A DNA stretch of 64,000 nucleotides from contig CAYWVF010000002.1 in the NCBI GenBank assembly GCA_964461815.1, forward strand, positions 1-64,000. The letters are read 5' to 3'. The DNA is from JAAZBA01 sp964461815 (GTDB taxonomy: Bacteria > Bacillota > Clostridia > Oscillospirales > QAMX01). This document shows positions 51,253 through 59,446 of this stretch, one piece after another (positions within the stretch are counted from its first letter, which is position 1; each line of letters opens with the position of its first letter). Both the position numbers and the translations under genes were made by a program. The notes under the pieces were generated by a model that worked only from the letters and a program-made list of their open reading frames with translations, was not told the origin of the DNA and made no database searches.

Positions 51253-51900
51253 ATGAGAACTACGGAAATACTCCCAAACGGCTTTCGCTTTACTCAGGAT
51301 GATGCACTGTTCAAGCTCGGCACCGATTCGATGCTCCTGTCGCAGTTCGCCACAGTACGAAAAAATGACAGAGTGTGCGACCTGTGCTGTGGCTGCGGCT
51401 CTGTAATGCTGCTCATAGCAGCACGTCGTGAGGATATCACACTCACGGGAGTGGAGCTGCAAAGCGAGCCTTACGAGCTTATACGGGAAAATATAGCGCA
51501 AAACGGACTTGAGGAGCGTGCAAAAGCAATACTCGGTGACGTGAGGGACATAAAAAAGCTGCTTAAAGCATCATCCTTCGAGCTTGTAACGGCAAACCCA
51601 CCGTACAGACGTGTAAACTCGGGACTGAAATGCGAAAGCAGCGCAATAGAGATCGCACGAAGCGAGATCATGTGTACGATAGAGGACGTATGCGCTGCCG
51701 CATCGTATTTGTTGTGCAGCGGAGGCAGATTCGCACTCGTACACCGTCCCGATAGACTTACAGACGTCATGTGTGCGATGCGTGAGTACAAAATAGAGCC
51801 GAAACGATTGAAAACAGTGTTCTCATCATCAAATAACGCTTCACTCGTGCTCGTAGAGGGCATAAGAGACGGAAAAAGCGGGATCACTATCGAAAATTAA
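51253..51900 (+). CDS. tRNA1(Val) (adenine37-N6)-methyltransferase-like protein
   Basis: A 215-residue SAM-dependent methyltransferase of the TrmN6/YfiC group. The N-terminal GFRFTQDDALFKLGTDSMLL opens the fold. Motif I is VCDLCCGCGSVMLLIA, and the catalytic N6-adenine motif is TANPPYRR. Length is normal. Start at ATG behind CGGAGGAT. rsmI follows, a conserved neighbour pair in Firmicutes, so this is probably a translation-apparatus modifier. Confidence 0.9.
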   Translation: MRTTEILPNGFRFTQDDALFKLGTDSMLLSQFATVRKNDRVCDLCCGCGSVMLLIAARREDITLTGVELQSEPYELIRENIAQNGLEERAKAILGDVRDIKKLLKASSFELVTANPPYRRVNSGLKCESSAIEIARSEIMCTIEDVCAAASYLLCSGGRFALVHRPDRLTDVMCAMREYKIEPKRLKTVFSSSNNASLVLVEGIRDGKSGITIEN

Positions 51901-51945
51901 GCTCCCGAAGAAAGGAATATGCTTTGTAAAGCAAGGGTCATTATC

Positions 51946-52770
51946 ATGTCGAAGCTGTATATAGTATCAACACCAATAGGAAATCTCGGAGATATGACAT
52001 ACCGTGCAGTGGAAACACTGCGTGAAGCGGACTTCATAGCCTCCGAGGATACGAGAGTCACCATGCGTCTGCTGACGCACTTCGGTATACAAAAGCCGAT
52101 GGTGAGCTACTACGAGCATAACAGAGCACAGCGAGGTGCTCAGATAGTAAAAAGAATACTCGAGGGCGAGACGTGCGCTCTCACCACCGATGCAGGCACA
52201 CCGGCGGTGAGCGACCCGGGAAGTATGCTGGTGCGCCAGTGCAGAGAAGAGGGGATCGAGGTCGTGACAGTACCGGGCGCATGTGCGGCAGTGGCGGCAT
52301 TCTCACTTGCCGGACTCGAAAACGGCAGATTCACCTTCGAGGGCTTCCTGTCGATGAATAAACGAGGCAGACGTGAGCATTTGCAGGGACTGGTAAACGA
52401 ATCACGTCCGATGATATTTTACGAAGCACCGCATAAATTATGCTCTACACTCGAGGATATGAAAGAAACCTTCGGTGGCGAACGCAGGATATTCATAGCA
52501 CGTGAGCTTACAAAGCTGCATGAGCAGTGCATGTGGCTGAGCATAGACGAGGCGATAAAAAACTATTCCGAGAATGCACCTAAGGGCGAGTTCGTAATAG
52601 TAGTGGACGGTAAGCAAAATGCATCAAATGACAGCGAATATACGCTTGAAGATGCAATAGAGCTTGCGGAAAGGCTGATAGAGGAGGGTATGTCCTCAAA
52701 GGATGCATCACGTGAAGCAGCTGCGAAAACAGGCATACCGAGGAACAGCATCTACGCAGGAATAAAGTAG
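51946..52770 (+). CDS. rsmI: 16S rRNA (cytidine(1402)-2'-O)-methyltransferase
   Basis: A 274-residue tetrapyrrole-methylase-fold enzyme that 2'-O-methylates C1402 in the ribosomal decoding centre. STPIGNLGDMTYRA begins the N-terminal domain. ASEDTRVTMRLLTHFGI and the DAGTPAVSDPGSMLVR loop are diagnostic. The C-terminal part has ISKDASREAAAKTGIPRN-like helix SKDASREAAAKTGIPRN. ATG 51946 has AAGGGT nine nt upstream; an earlier in-frame ATG at 51919 is too close to its own ribosome site. Confidence 0.94.
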   Translation: MSKLYIVSTPIGNLGDMTYRAVETLREADFIASEDTRVTMRLLTHFGIQKPMVSYYEHNRAQRGAQIVKRILEGETCALTTDAGTPAVSDPGSMLVRQCREEGIEVVTVPGACAAVAAFSLAGLENGRFTFEGFLSMNKRGRREHLQGLVNESRPMIFYEAPHKLCSTLEDMKETFGGERRIFIARELTKLHEQCMWLSIDEAIKNYSENAPKGEFVIVVDGKQNASNDSEYTLEDAIELAERLIEEGMSSKDASREAAAKTGIPRNSIYAGIK

Positions 52771-52780
52771 TGTGACACGA

Positions 52781-52818
52781 ATGTTACAGAGAATGCGTCA
52801 TGTTACAGTTATGTTACA
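52781..52818. promoter_or_regulatory. Three direct repeats ATGTTACA upstream of the SLH promoter
   Basis: Exact ATGTTACA copies begin at 52781, 52800 and 52811. The last ends 15 bp before the -35 hexamer, a common position for an activator array. Confidence 0.45.
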
Positions 52819-52833
52819 CATGCTGAAAACTTC

Positions 52834-52862
52834 TTGACTTATTCGAGAAAATATATTATTAT
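52834..52862 (+). promoter_or_regulatory. Promoter of the S-layer-like gene
   Basis: TTGACT (52834-52839), 17-nt spacer, TATTAT (52857-52862), followed by a leader of about 50 nt and a perfect AAGGAGG. Confidence 0.7.
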
Positions 52863-52917
52863 ATTTCATGCCAAGGGAAATACCTTTGGACACATTCATT
52901 ACAAGGAGGAAATATCC

Positions 52918-55900
52918 ATGAGAAACCTTAAGAAGGTTCTCGCTCTGGTACTCGCACTGGCAATGGCTCTGTCCGTAATGGCAAGCGCATTCACAGCTCC
53001 TGAGTTATCAGAAGAGGCACAGGCTGAGTATGATGCAATGACAGCAGCTCAGCAGAACGCATTTTACGTTGCTTCCGCACTCGGACTCGTAAAAGGCTAC
53101 ACCGACGGTACATACAGACCTGAGGGAACACTTACACGCGCAGAGTTTGCCACAATGGTTTACCGCGCAAAGACAGGCGACACAGAGGGTACAGGTTCTC
53201 TGTTCGCATCCGCTGATGTATCAATGTTCAAAGATTCCATCGATACATGGGCAGTTCCGTACATCGCTTACGCTTACAGCGCAGGCATCATCGCCGGTTA
53301 TGTTGACGGCACAGTTAGAGCTGCAAACCCCGTTAAGGGTCTTGAAGCTGCTAAGATGCTCCTCACAGCACTCGGCTACGACGCAGAGATCGAAGGTCTT
53401 GTAGGCCCGACATACTATGCAAACACAATTAAGCTCGGTTCCGCTGTTGGTCTTTTCAATGGCGTTAAGGGCGACCTCTATGCAGAGATCACACGTGCTG
53501 ATGCTTTCGTTATGTTCGTTAACGCTCTTTCTGCTAGCACAGTTTCCTATGTTGGCGGCGTTGCAACACCGAAGACAGAGACACTCAACTCTGAGGATGT
53601 TATCACACTCGGCGAAGAAGGCTTTGACCTCCTCGACGTAGAAGCTATCCTCGTTGCTACAGAAGATGTTGCTCTCGGTGCATACTGGAGAAACATCATT
53701 GCTAACGGCAATGCATATGGCATGACATACGAAAAGTATGACGTAGCTCCTGCAGGCTATGCTCGTTTCGTATACAGAGACTATGTAAGCACAAATGCAG
53801 CTAATGCAGGTGCTACATACACAGACAGAGTAATCACAGTAGCTCTCGGCGATCAGGTTGCTAAGTTCGCAGAACTCGGCGAAAAGTATCGTCTCCTCGT
53901 TACAGACCTTTCCCCGGTTTACAACGAGAATGAGTTCCGTGTACTCTACGGCTACCCGGTAGCAGCAGCTAATGACGGCTACTACAAGGTAACAACAGGC
54001 GAAGTTAACGGTCTTGCAGCTTCTGTTATCGAGAAGATGGAAGCAAGAGCTAACGGCGTTGAGAAGGATTACACAGTATTTGTAAACGGCTCCGCAGTTA
54101 CATTTGAAGCAGCTAAGGCATATGCTGGCAAGGCTTCTACAGCTCCTTACAAGGCAGTTGACAACGACAACGATGGCGTTGTTGATGCACTCTTTATCTA
54201 TGACTACACAATCGGCACAGTAAGTGCTATCGATGGTAACAATGTAACAGTTGTTGGCGCAGGCCTCGGCAAGATCGAGCTTGCAAACGCAGCTGAGCTC
54301 GCAGTAGGCGATTACGTTGCAGTTTACTCCGATACAGACGGCAAGTATGCTAAGAAGCTCGAAGTTAAGGAAACAAACGTAACAGGCTACAATGCAGACG
54401 GTTACACAATCGGCGGCGAGAAGAAGACAGCAGGCGCTTACATGAGCGACAGCTCCAAGTCCCTCCTCGGCAGCGAAACAGCAGCTATCACAGATACAGT
54501 TTATAAGTTCGTATTTGACGGCAGCTACATCGTAAACGTTGAGTTTACAGAGAACACAAGATACGCTAAGTACGCTCTTGTTGACTTTATCCATGACGAC
54601 AGCACAGCTACATCTTACCTCGGCTACCCGATGGTTCGTCTCTACACAGAGGATAACGAATATGTTATGGCTTATGTAAAGACAGTTGACGGTTATCAGG
54701 TATATGATTACCAGCACTTTGTTGGCCTTAACGAGAGCCTCGTTACAGGCGAACTCGTAACATACGAGCTCGACGGCGACTATGTATACATCAACACAGT
54801 TGCTTCCAAGGCTACATTCGAAGGCAACACAGTATCTACTGCTTATGACTTCACATACAATCGTGCAACAGATACATGGGTTGGCACAACAACAAACAGC
54901 CAGATCGCTATGAAGGATACATTCGGTGTTGTATTCGTAACATACGACGGCGATGATGCACAGGGTGCTATCGGTGAGCACTATCGTGCATACTACAACG
55001 GCGAGTTCCAGCCGAACTTCTACAATGCAATCGAAGCTAACATTGCTGACGGTAACGAAGACCTCGTAGTATACGTTGCACAGAACGGCGTTAACTACAT
55101 CAAGGCAGCAGTTATCTCCTTCAATCATCCGAACCTTGACCTCCCGGGTCTCCCGACAACACGTGCAAACGACAACTTCTCCATCATCAAGAATTCTTAT
55201 GTAGAGAAGACAGCTGAAGGTTATGTATACACATACACAGTATACGAGCCGTGGTCCACATCCACAAAGACACTCACATCTGTTCCGTTCGCATTCCAGC
55301 AGAATCAGCCGGCTAGCGACACAATCTATAACCTTACAACAAATTCTGATGGCAAGGTTACAGCTTGGGTAGCTCTGAATGCTGAGGGTTACGAAAACGT
55401 TCTTACAGATACACTTTATGCAACAACAAACGGTATTGACATGTACGGCTACCTGGTAACAGGCTTCAATATGGACGTATATGGCAACATCATCCTCACA
55501 GTTTCCGATCTCCTCAATTCTGTTAACTTGGGCTTCCGTCCGAATAACTCCGAGCAGGTAGTTCCGGCTACAACATTCACACTCAACATTAGCAAGGACG
55601 CTGACGTTTGGTTCTTCGAAGCAAACAAGGACGGCGACCTCTCCGCTAAGGATTGGATGAGCTATGTAAACTATGATTACAACAATGCTCCGTCCGACAA
55701 GAAGTTCATTGCTTACATCGACATGAACGCTACAACACAGACAGCTAACCGTCTCGTTCTTATCTCCGGCGACTGGGCAGTAGCAGCAGCTCCTGAGACA
55801 GTAGCACTCGATGCTAAGGTATCATACAACGCAGCTACAAAGACAATCAGATACACATTTGGTAAGGACACATTCCTTTCATACACAGGTATCGCTAACG

Positions 55901-56514
55901 AAACAATTATCCTTGACGCTGACGGCAATCCGTACTTCGAGGTAACAGGCGTATATCCGTGGAGCACAGAGTTCTGCAGCAACGGTAAGGTAGTAGTTAC
56001 ATTCGAAAACATCAGCGGTGTTTGGACAACAACAGCTATCAAGGGCGTTAAATCCGCTACACTGTACTCCAACAGCATGGCTGATGCTGACGTAGCTGGC
56101 ATCCAGTACACAAACCTCGATGCAACAGCTGGTCTCTCCATCAAGACAGCTAAGGACGTAAGATTCGAAGACATCGATGCAGTTTATATGTACAGAACAT
56201 TTAACGATCGTCTTGATCGTCTCTATGATGCAGATAAGCTCGTAGCATACGGTGACCTCGACGATGTAGCTACAAAGCTTACATCTAACGTAGCAGATGC
56301 AAAGGCTGACGCTGATTGCAAGTCTTACGAAGGTATCTATGTTGTAACAACACTGGACGGCGAGACAATCCTTGTTCTTGTTGATACATCTGTAGTTCCT
56401 GAAACAGCTAATGAATATCCGTACGCAAGCGTAAATGAAACCGACAACAACGTTGCTGACGATGACGGTCATTCCGGTCAGAACGACAACGCTGACTTTA
56501 CGCTCAACATCTAA
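52918..56514 (+). CDS. Large secreted S-layer homology (SLH) domain protein
   Basis: 1198 residues. Signal peptide 1-24 (cut after ...MASA). Three SLH repeats follow: about 45-85 with LTRAEF, 104-153 with a degenerate KGLEAAK, and 165-205 with ITRADAF. SLH domains bind pyruvylated wall polymers. The remaining 1000 residues are beta-rich and Thr/Tyr/Asp-rich, with no catalytic motif I recognise. DNDNDGVVD at 415-423 resembles a dockerin-like calcium loop. Codon use is strikingly restricted (Thr mostly ACA, Leu mostly CTC), as in very highly expressed genes. The likely role is a major surface-layer or envelope protein. Confidence 0.9.
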   Translation: MRNLKKVLALVLALAMALSVMASAFTAPELSEEAQAEYDAMTAAQQNAFYVASALGLVKGYTDGTYRPEGTLTRAEFATMVYRAKTGDTEGTGSLFASADVSMFKDSIDTWAVPYIAYAYSAGIIAGYVDGTVRAANPVKGLEAAKMLLTALGYDAEIEGLVGPTYYANTIKLGSAVGLFNGVKGDLYAEITRADAFVMFVNALSASTVSYVGGVATPKTETLNSEDVITLGEEGFDLLDVEAILVATEDVALGAYWRNIIANGNAYGMTYEKYDVAPAGYARFVYRDYVSTNAANAGATYTDRVITVALGDQVAKFAELGEKYRLLVTDLSPVYNENEFRVLYGYPVAAANDGYYKVTTGEVNGLAASVIEKMEARANGVEKDYTVFVNGSAVTFEAAKAYAGKASTAPYKAVDNDNDGVVDALFIYDYTIGTVSAIDGNNVTVVGAGLGKIELANAAELAVGDYVAVYSDTDGKYAKKLEVKETNVTGYNADGYTIGGEKKTAGAYMSDSSKSLLGSETAAITDTVYKFVFDGSYIVNVEFTENTRYAKYALVDFIHDDSTATSYLGYPMVRLYTEDNEYVMAYVKTVDGYQVYDYQHFVGLNESLVTGELVTYELDGDYVYINTVASKATFEGNTVSTAYDFTYNRATDTWVGTTTNSQIAMKDTFGVVFVTYDGDDAQGAIGEHYRAYYNGEFQPNFYNAIEANIADGNEDLVVYVAQNGVNYIKAAVISFNHPNLDLPGLPTTRANDNFSIIKNSYVEKTAEGYVYTYTVYEPWSTSTKTLTSVPFAFQQNQPASDTIYNLTTNSDGKVTAWVALNAEGYENVLTDTLYATTNGIDMYGYLVTGFNMDVYGNIILTVSDLLNSVNLGFRPNNSEQVVPATTFTLNISKDADVWFFEANKDGDLSAKDWMSYVNYDYNNAPSDKKFIAYIDMNATTQTANRLVLISGDWAVAAAPETVALDAKVSYNAATKTIRYTFGKDTFLSYTGIANETIILDADGNPYFEVTGVYPWSTEFCSNGKVVVTFENISGVWTTTAIKGVKSATLYSNSMADADVAGIQYTNLDATAGLSIKTAKDVRFEDIDAVYMYRTFNDRLDRLYDADKLVAYGDLDDVATKLTSNVADAKADADCKSYEGIYVVTTLDGETILVLVDTSVVPETANEYPYASVNETDNNVADDDGHSGQNDNADFTLNI

Positions 56515-56562
56515 TTTCCCCCTTGTAATTTAAAGCTTGGTATGTGAATATCAAGTGATACG

Positions 56563-56598
56563 AAAGCCCTGCGGTTTATCCGCAGGGCTTTTGGTTTT
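56563..56598 (+). terminator. Terminator after the SLH gene
   Basis: A 12-bp perfect stem (56563-56574 with 56580-56591) around a 5-nt loop, followed by a T-rich stretch. The rest of this 221-nt gap holds only the next promoter. Confidence 0.85.
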
Positions 56599-56652
56599 TA
56601 ATAAAAAAATTACGATCATCTGTGTTAAATGAGGTCGGTGCATGATTCACAC

Positions 56653-56681
56653 TTGACATTTTATCATGCTAAGTATATAAT
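56653..56681 (+). promoter_or_regulatory. Consensus promoter of the second nitroreductase gene
   Basis: Perfect TTGACA (56653-56658) and TATAAT (56676-56681), 17 nt apart. Confidence 0.75.
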
Positions 56682-56735
56682 AAATAAGAACAGTATGGTA
56701 TAATTTTGATCAAATGAAGAAAGGGTGGACGATCT

Positions 56736-57296
56736 ATGACAGTCACAGATGCTGTCCTCAAAAGGCGCACGATAAGAAAGTATGAGCAGAGAGAGATAGA
56801 ATACGAAACACTTGTAAAGCTTGTAAAATATGCATCACTGGCTCCGTCTGCCTCGAATTTACAGCCGCTGAAGTACAAAATAGTGACACGCTCCGATGCA
56901 GGACGAGTATTCCCTCTGCTGAAATGGGCAGGCTACATTGCACCTCACGGTGATCCACAGCCGGGTGAAGAACCGACTGCATACATAATAATTTTAGCCG
57001 ATACCGACATCAGAAAAACAGGCTGGGAGCGTGACTGCGGAGCTGCGGCACAGAATATCATGCTCGGCGCATATGAAAACGGTATCGCATCCTGCTGGCT
57101 CGGTGCTATCGACAGAAAGAAAATAGCAACGGAGTTCGCACTGCCCGAAAACATATACGTAGACACGGTCATTGCGCTCGGCTACCCTGCCGAAAGCTCC
57201 GTAGTTGAGGAAATGACCGATTCCGTAAAGTATTATAAGGATGAAACAGGTACATATCACGTACCGAAGCGCTCACTTGATGAGATTATTCTGTAG
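56736..57296 (+). CDS. Nitroreductase family protein (second copy)
   Basis: A 186-residue FMN-dependent nitroreductase-fold protein of a different branch from the one at 46267. VLKRRTIRKYEQREI binds the FMN phosphate, SLAPSASNLQPLKYKIV is the flavin/substrate loop, and GIASCWLGAIDRKKIA the second flavin segment. It is likely an NAD(P)H-dependent reductase of nitro compounds, quinones or an unknown acceptor. Start at ATG behind AGAAAGGGTGG. It has its own strong promoter. Confidence 0.9.
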   Translation: MTVTDAVLKRRTIRKYEQREIEYETLVKLVKYASLAPSASNLQPLKYKIVTRSDAGRVFPLLKWAGYIAPHGDPQPGEEPTAYIIILADTDIRKTGWERDCGAAAQNIMLGAYENGIASCWLGAIDRKKIATEFALPENIYVDTVIALGYPAESSVVEEMTDSVKYYKDETGTYHVPKRSLDEIIL

Positions 57297-57356
57297 CTGC
57301 GATTTGAGTATTCATAAACCTGTGATCCGAGAGTAAAAAACTGCGATTTAGAGTCC
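57297..57356. repeat. Three imperfect direct repeats upstream of the amidohydrolase gene
   Basis: CTGCGATTTGAGTA (57297), CTGTGATCCGAGAGTA (57320) and CTGCGATTTAGAGTCC (57341) share CTGYGAT...GAGT. They are spaced 23 and 21 bp, about two helical turns. No clear promoter hexamers accompany them. Confidence 0.45.
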
Positions 57357-57378
57357 AAATACATATAAGGAGGTCGCT

Positions 57379-58287
57379 TTGCGCTCCGCAAGGCTTGTTA
57401 ATGATATGAAAATTGATGCACATAATCATCCCGACTGGCACAAGCACGATCTGAACAAGTTTATCGCTAACATGGACAAGTACGGTATCGACAAGACGTG
57501 GCTGCTCTCCTGGGAGTGCCCCGAAACAGAGTTCGATCCTGAGGTGAATCACGTTTACTACTTCGATCACGAGCGAGAGGGCGGCCCGATGCCGTTTTCA
57601 CGCTGTTTAAGCTATGCAGAGCGCTGCCCCGACAGATTTATACTCGGCTTTGCTCCCGACCCGAGAAAGCCCGATGCTATCAAACGTCTGCGTACAGCCG
57701 TTGACATGTACGGCGTAAAGGTATGCGGTGAGCTTAAGCTGCGAATGATGCTCGACGACTGGGATGCTATTCGTATGTACCGTGTATGCGGTGAGCTTGG
57801 ACTGCCCGTAACCGTACACCTCGACTACGAATTTGACACCGGAAGAAGCTACCCTCGCCCCAACTGGTGGTACGGCGGCGGTATTGATGCACTCGAACGT
57901 GCGCTCATTAAGTGCCCCGAGACGAATTTCCTCGGCCATGCACCCGGCTTCTGGGCTCACATCTCAAATGACGGTAAGTACCTGACCGATCCATACCCCA
58001 AGGGTAAGGTCGTACCGGGCGGTAAGGTTATTGAGATGCTTGAAAAGTACCCGAACCTGTACTGCGACATGTCAGCCGGCTCCGGCTGTAACGCACTGTC
58101 ACGTGACCCTGAGTTTGCAAAGCAGTTCCTTATCACATATCAGGATAGAGTGCTCTACGCACGTGATTATTTCGACAATATCCATCAGGAGTTCCTTGCC
58201 ACACTCGATCTGCCGCAGGAGGTTCTTGATAAGATATACTATAAAAACGCATTAAAGCTTATTCACGAGGATCAACATATTGGATAG
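57379..58287 (+). CDS. Amidohydrolase-family metal-dependent hydrolase (amidohydrolase_2-like)
   Basis: A 302-residue TIM-barrel protein. The metal-binding HxH is in KIDAHNHPDWHKHD. A further His lies in GLPVTVHLDYE, another in NFLGHAPGFWAHI, and the late Asp in LYARDYFDN. This fits the amidohydrolase_2 group of hydrolases and decarboxylases; the substrate is unknown. The TTG at 57379 is five nt from a perfect AAGGAGG, whereas the internal ATG (57406) is too far. It overlaps rnhA by 8 nt. Confidence 0.85.
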   Translation: MRSARLVNDMKIDAHNHPDWHKHDLNKFIANMDKYGIDKTWLLSWECPETEFDPEVNHVYYFDHEREGGPMPFSRCLSYAERCPDRFILGFAPDPRKPDAIKRLRTAVDMYGVKVCGELKLRMMLDDWDAIRMYRVCGELGLPVTVHLDYEFDTGRSYPRPNWWYGGGIDALERALIKCPETNFLGHAPGFWAHISNDGKYLTDPYPKGKVVPGGKVIEMLEKYPNLYCDMSAGSGCNALSRDPEFAKQFLITYQDRVLYARDYFDNIHQEFLATLDLPQEVLDKIYYKNALKLIHEDQHIG

Positions 58288-58723
58288 AGATGTAGTAACG
58301 ATATATACCGACGGAGCGTGCTCCGGAAACCCCGGCCCGGGCGGCTGGGCATGTATACTGCGCTGTATGGGCAGAGAAAAGGTCATGTCCGGGTACGAGG
58401 CTAAGACTACCAACAACCGAATGGAGCTTATGGCTGCGATACGTGGGCTTGAAGCCTTGAAACGCCCATGTGAGGTGGAGCTGTACAGTGATTCCTCCTA
58501 CGTCGTGGATGCCATGACAAAGGGCTGGGCTAAGAAATGGAGATCACGCAACTGGGTAAAGCCCGACGGCTCACCTGCGAAGAATCCGGAGCTGTTTGCA
58601 AAGCTGCTGGAGCTGTGTGAGGTTCACAGTGTAAAATTTATCTGGGTCAAGGGTCACGCCTCAAATGAGTATAATAACAGATGTGATGAGCTTGCCGTAG
58701 GCGAGATCGCAAAAAACAGGTAA
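58280..58723 (+). CDS. rnhA: Ribonuclease HI
   Basis: A 147-residue RNase H1 that cuts RNA in RNA:DNA hybrids. The four acidic residues are visible: Asp11 (IYTDGACSGNPG), Glu49 (NNRMELMA), Asp71 (LYSDSSYV) and Asp136 (NRCDELA), with His126 in VKGHASN. The basic protrusion KGWAKKWRSRNW is the E. coli-type hybrid-binding handle. TTG start at 58280 behind CGAGGAT, overlapping the amidohydrolase stop. Confidence 0.96.
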   Translation: MDRDVVTIYTDGACSGNPGPGGWACILRCMGREKVMSGYEAKTTNNRMELMAAIRGLEALKRPCEVELYSDSSYVVDAMTKGWAKKWRSRNWVKPDGSPAKNPELFAKLLELCEVHSVKFIWVKGHASNEYNNRCDELAVGEIAKNR

Positions 58724-58803
58724 AAATACAAAGCAAAGACACAAAAACTTAACAAAAATGTGGTAAAATATTTAAATTGAAATATAAAAAGGAGAAAATA
58801 ACC

Positions 58804-59376
58804 ATGGCAAATACAGTAATGGTCGAAACATCCGCAAGACATCTGCACGTAACACGTGAACACCTTGACATACTTTTCGGTGAGGGCTACGAGCTCACAG
58901 TTAAGAAGATGCTCAGCCAGCCGGGACAGTTCCTGTCAGCTGAAAAGGTTCGTGTAAAGGGCGCTAAGAGCGAGTTCCCGGGCGTATCTATCCTTGGCCC
59001 GATCAGATCCGCTACACAGGTAGAGATCACACTTACAGACGCACGCACGATCGGTGTAACAGCACCTGTACGTGAGAGCGGCGATATCGCAGGCTCCGGC
59101 GGCTGTGAGCTTATCGGCCCGAACGGCTCTGTAGTTATCGAAGAGGGCGTTATCTGTGCAAAGCGTCATATCCATCTCAGCACAGAGCAGGCTGAGGAAA
59201 TGGGTCTTAAGGACAAGCAGATCGTAAGCGTACAGATCGACAGCGCAAGACCTGTTGTATTCGGTGACGTAGTAGTACGTGTTAGCCCGAAGTTTGAGAA
59301 GGCAATGCACATTGACGTTGACGAAACAAACGCAGGCGGCATAGCTCCGTCCGATGTTGGTATAATAATAGAGTAA
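58804..59376 (+). CDS. pduL: Phosphate propanoyltransferase / PduL-type phosphotransacylase
   Basis: A 190-residue PduL that interconverts acyl-CoA and acyl-phosphate (acetyl or propionyl). The paired zinc-binding barrels show ETSARHLHVTREHLD near the start and CAKRHIHLSTEQAEEMGL near residue 120. FPGVSILGPIRSATQVEI links the two. No N-terminal encapsulation peptide and no microcompartment shell gene are seen, so it is probably cytosolic. ATG 58804 has AAGGAG upstream. Codon use is biased as in highly expressed genes. No ackA adjoins it. Confidence 0.93.
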   Translation: MANTVMVETSARHLHVTREHLDILFGEGYELTVKKMLSQPGQFLSAEKVRVKGAKSEFPGVSILGPIRSATQVEITLTDARTIGVTAPVRESGDIAGSGGCELIGPNGSVVIEEGVICAKRHIHLSTEQAEEMGLKDKQIVSVQIDSARPVVFGDVVVRVSPKFEKAMHIDVDETNAGGIAPSDVGIIIE

Positions 59377-59390
59377 TTCAATGAGAGCGG

Positions 59391-59428
59391 CCGCTCCGGA
59401 TAGCTCGTCTTTCCGGGGCGGTTTTGCT
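59391..59428 (+). terminator. Terminator between pduL and pncB
   Basis: CCGCTCCGGA (59391-59400) pairs with TCCGGGGCGG (59412-59421; one G-T pair), followed by TTTTGCTT. Confidence 0.75.
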
Positions 59429-59446
59429 TACAAGGGAGCGGTTTCG

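Noticed and set aside
52781..52818. Repeats upstream of the SLH gene as a CRISPR array
   Set aside because: The units are only 8 bp with unequal 3-11 bp gaps and no cas genes nearby.
53221..55128. A 635-codon open frame on the minus strand inside the SLH gene
   Set aside because: It is antisense to a clearly coding gene. The SLH gene almost avoids TTA, CTA and TCA codons, which removes antisense stops. The translated product is Cys/Val-rich with no known motif and no ribosome site.
59357..59368. TGGTATAAT at the end of pduL as a pncB promoter
   Set aside because: The bases encode the conserved PduL C-terminus, no -35 fits, and a terminator lies between it and pncB.
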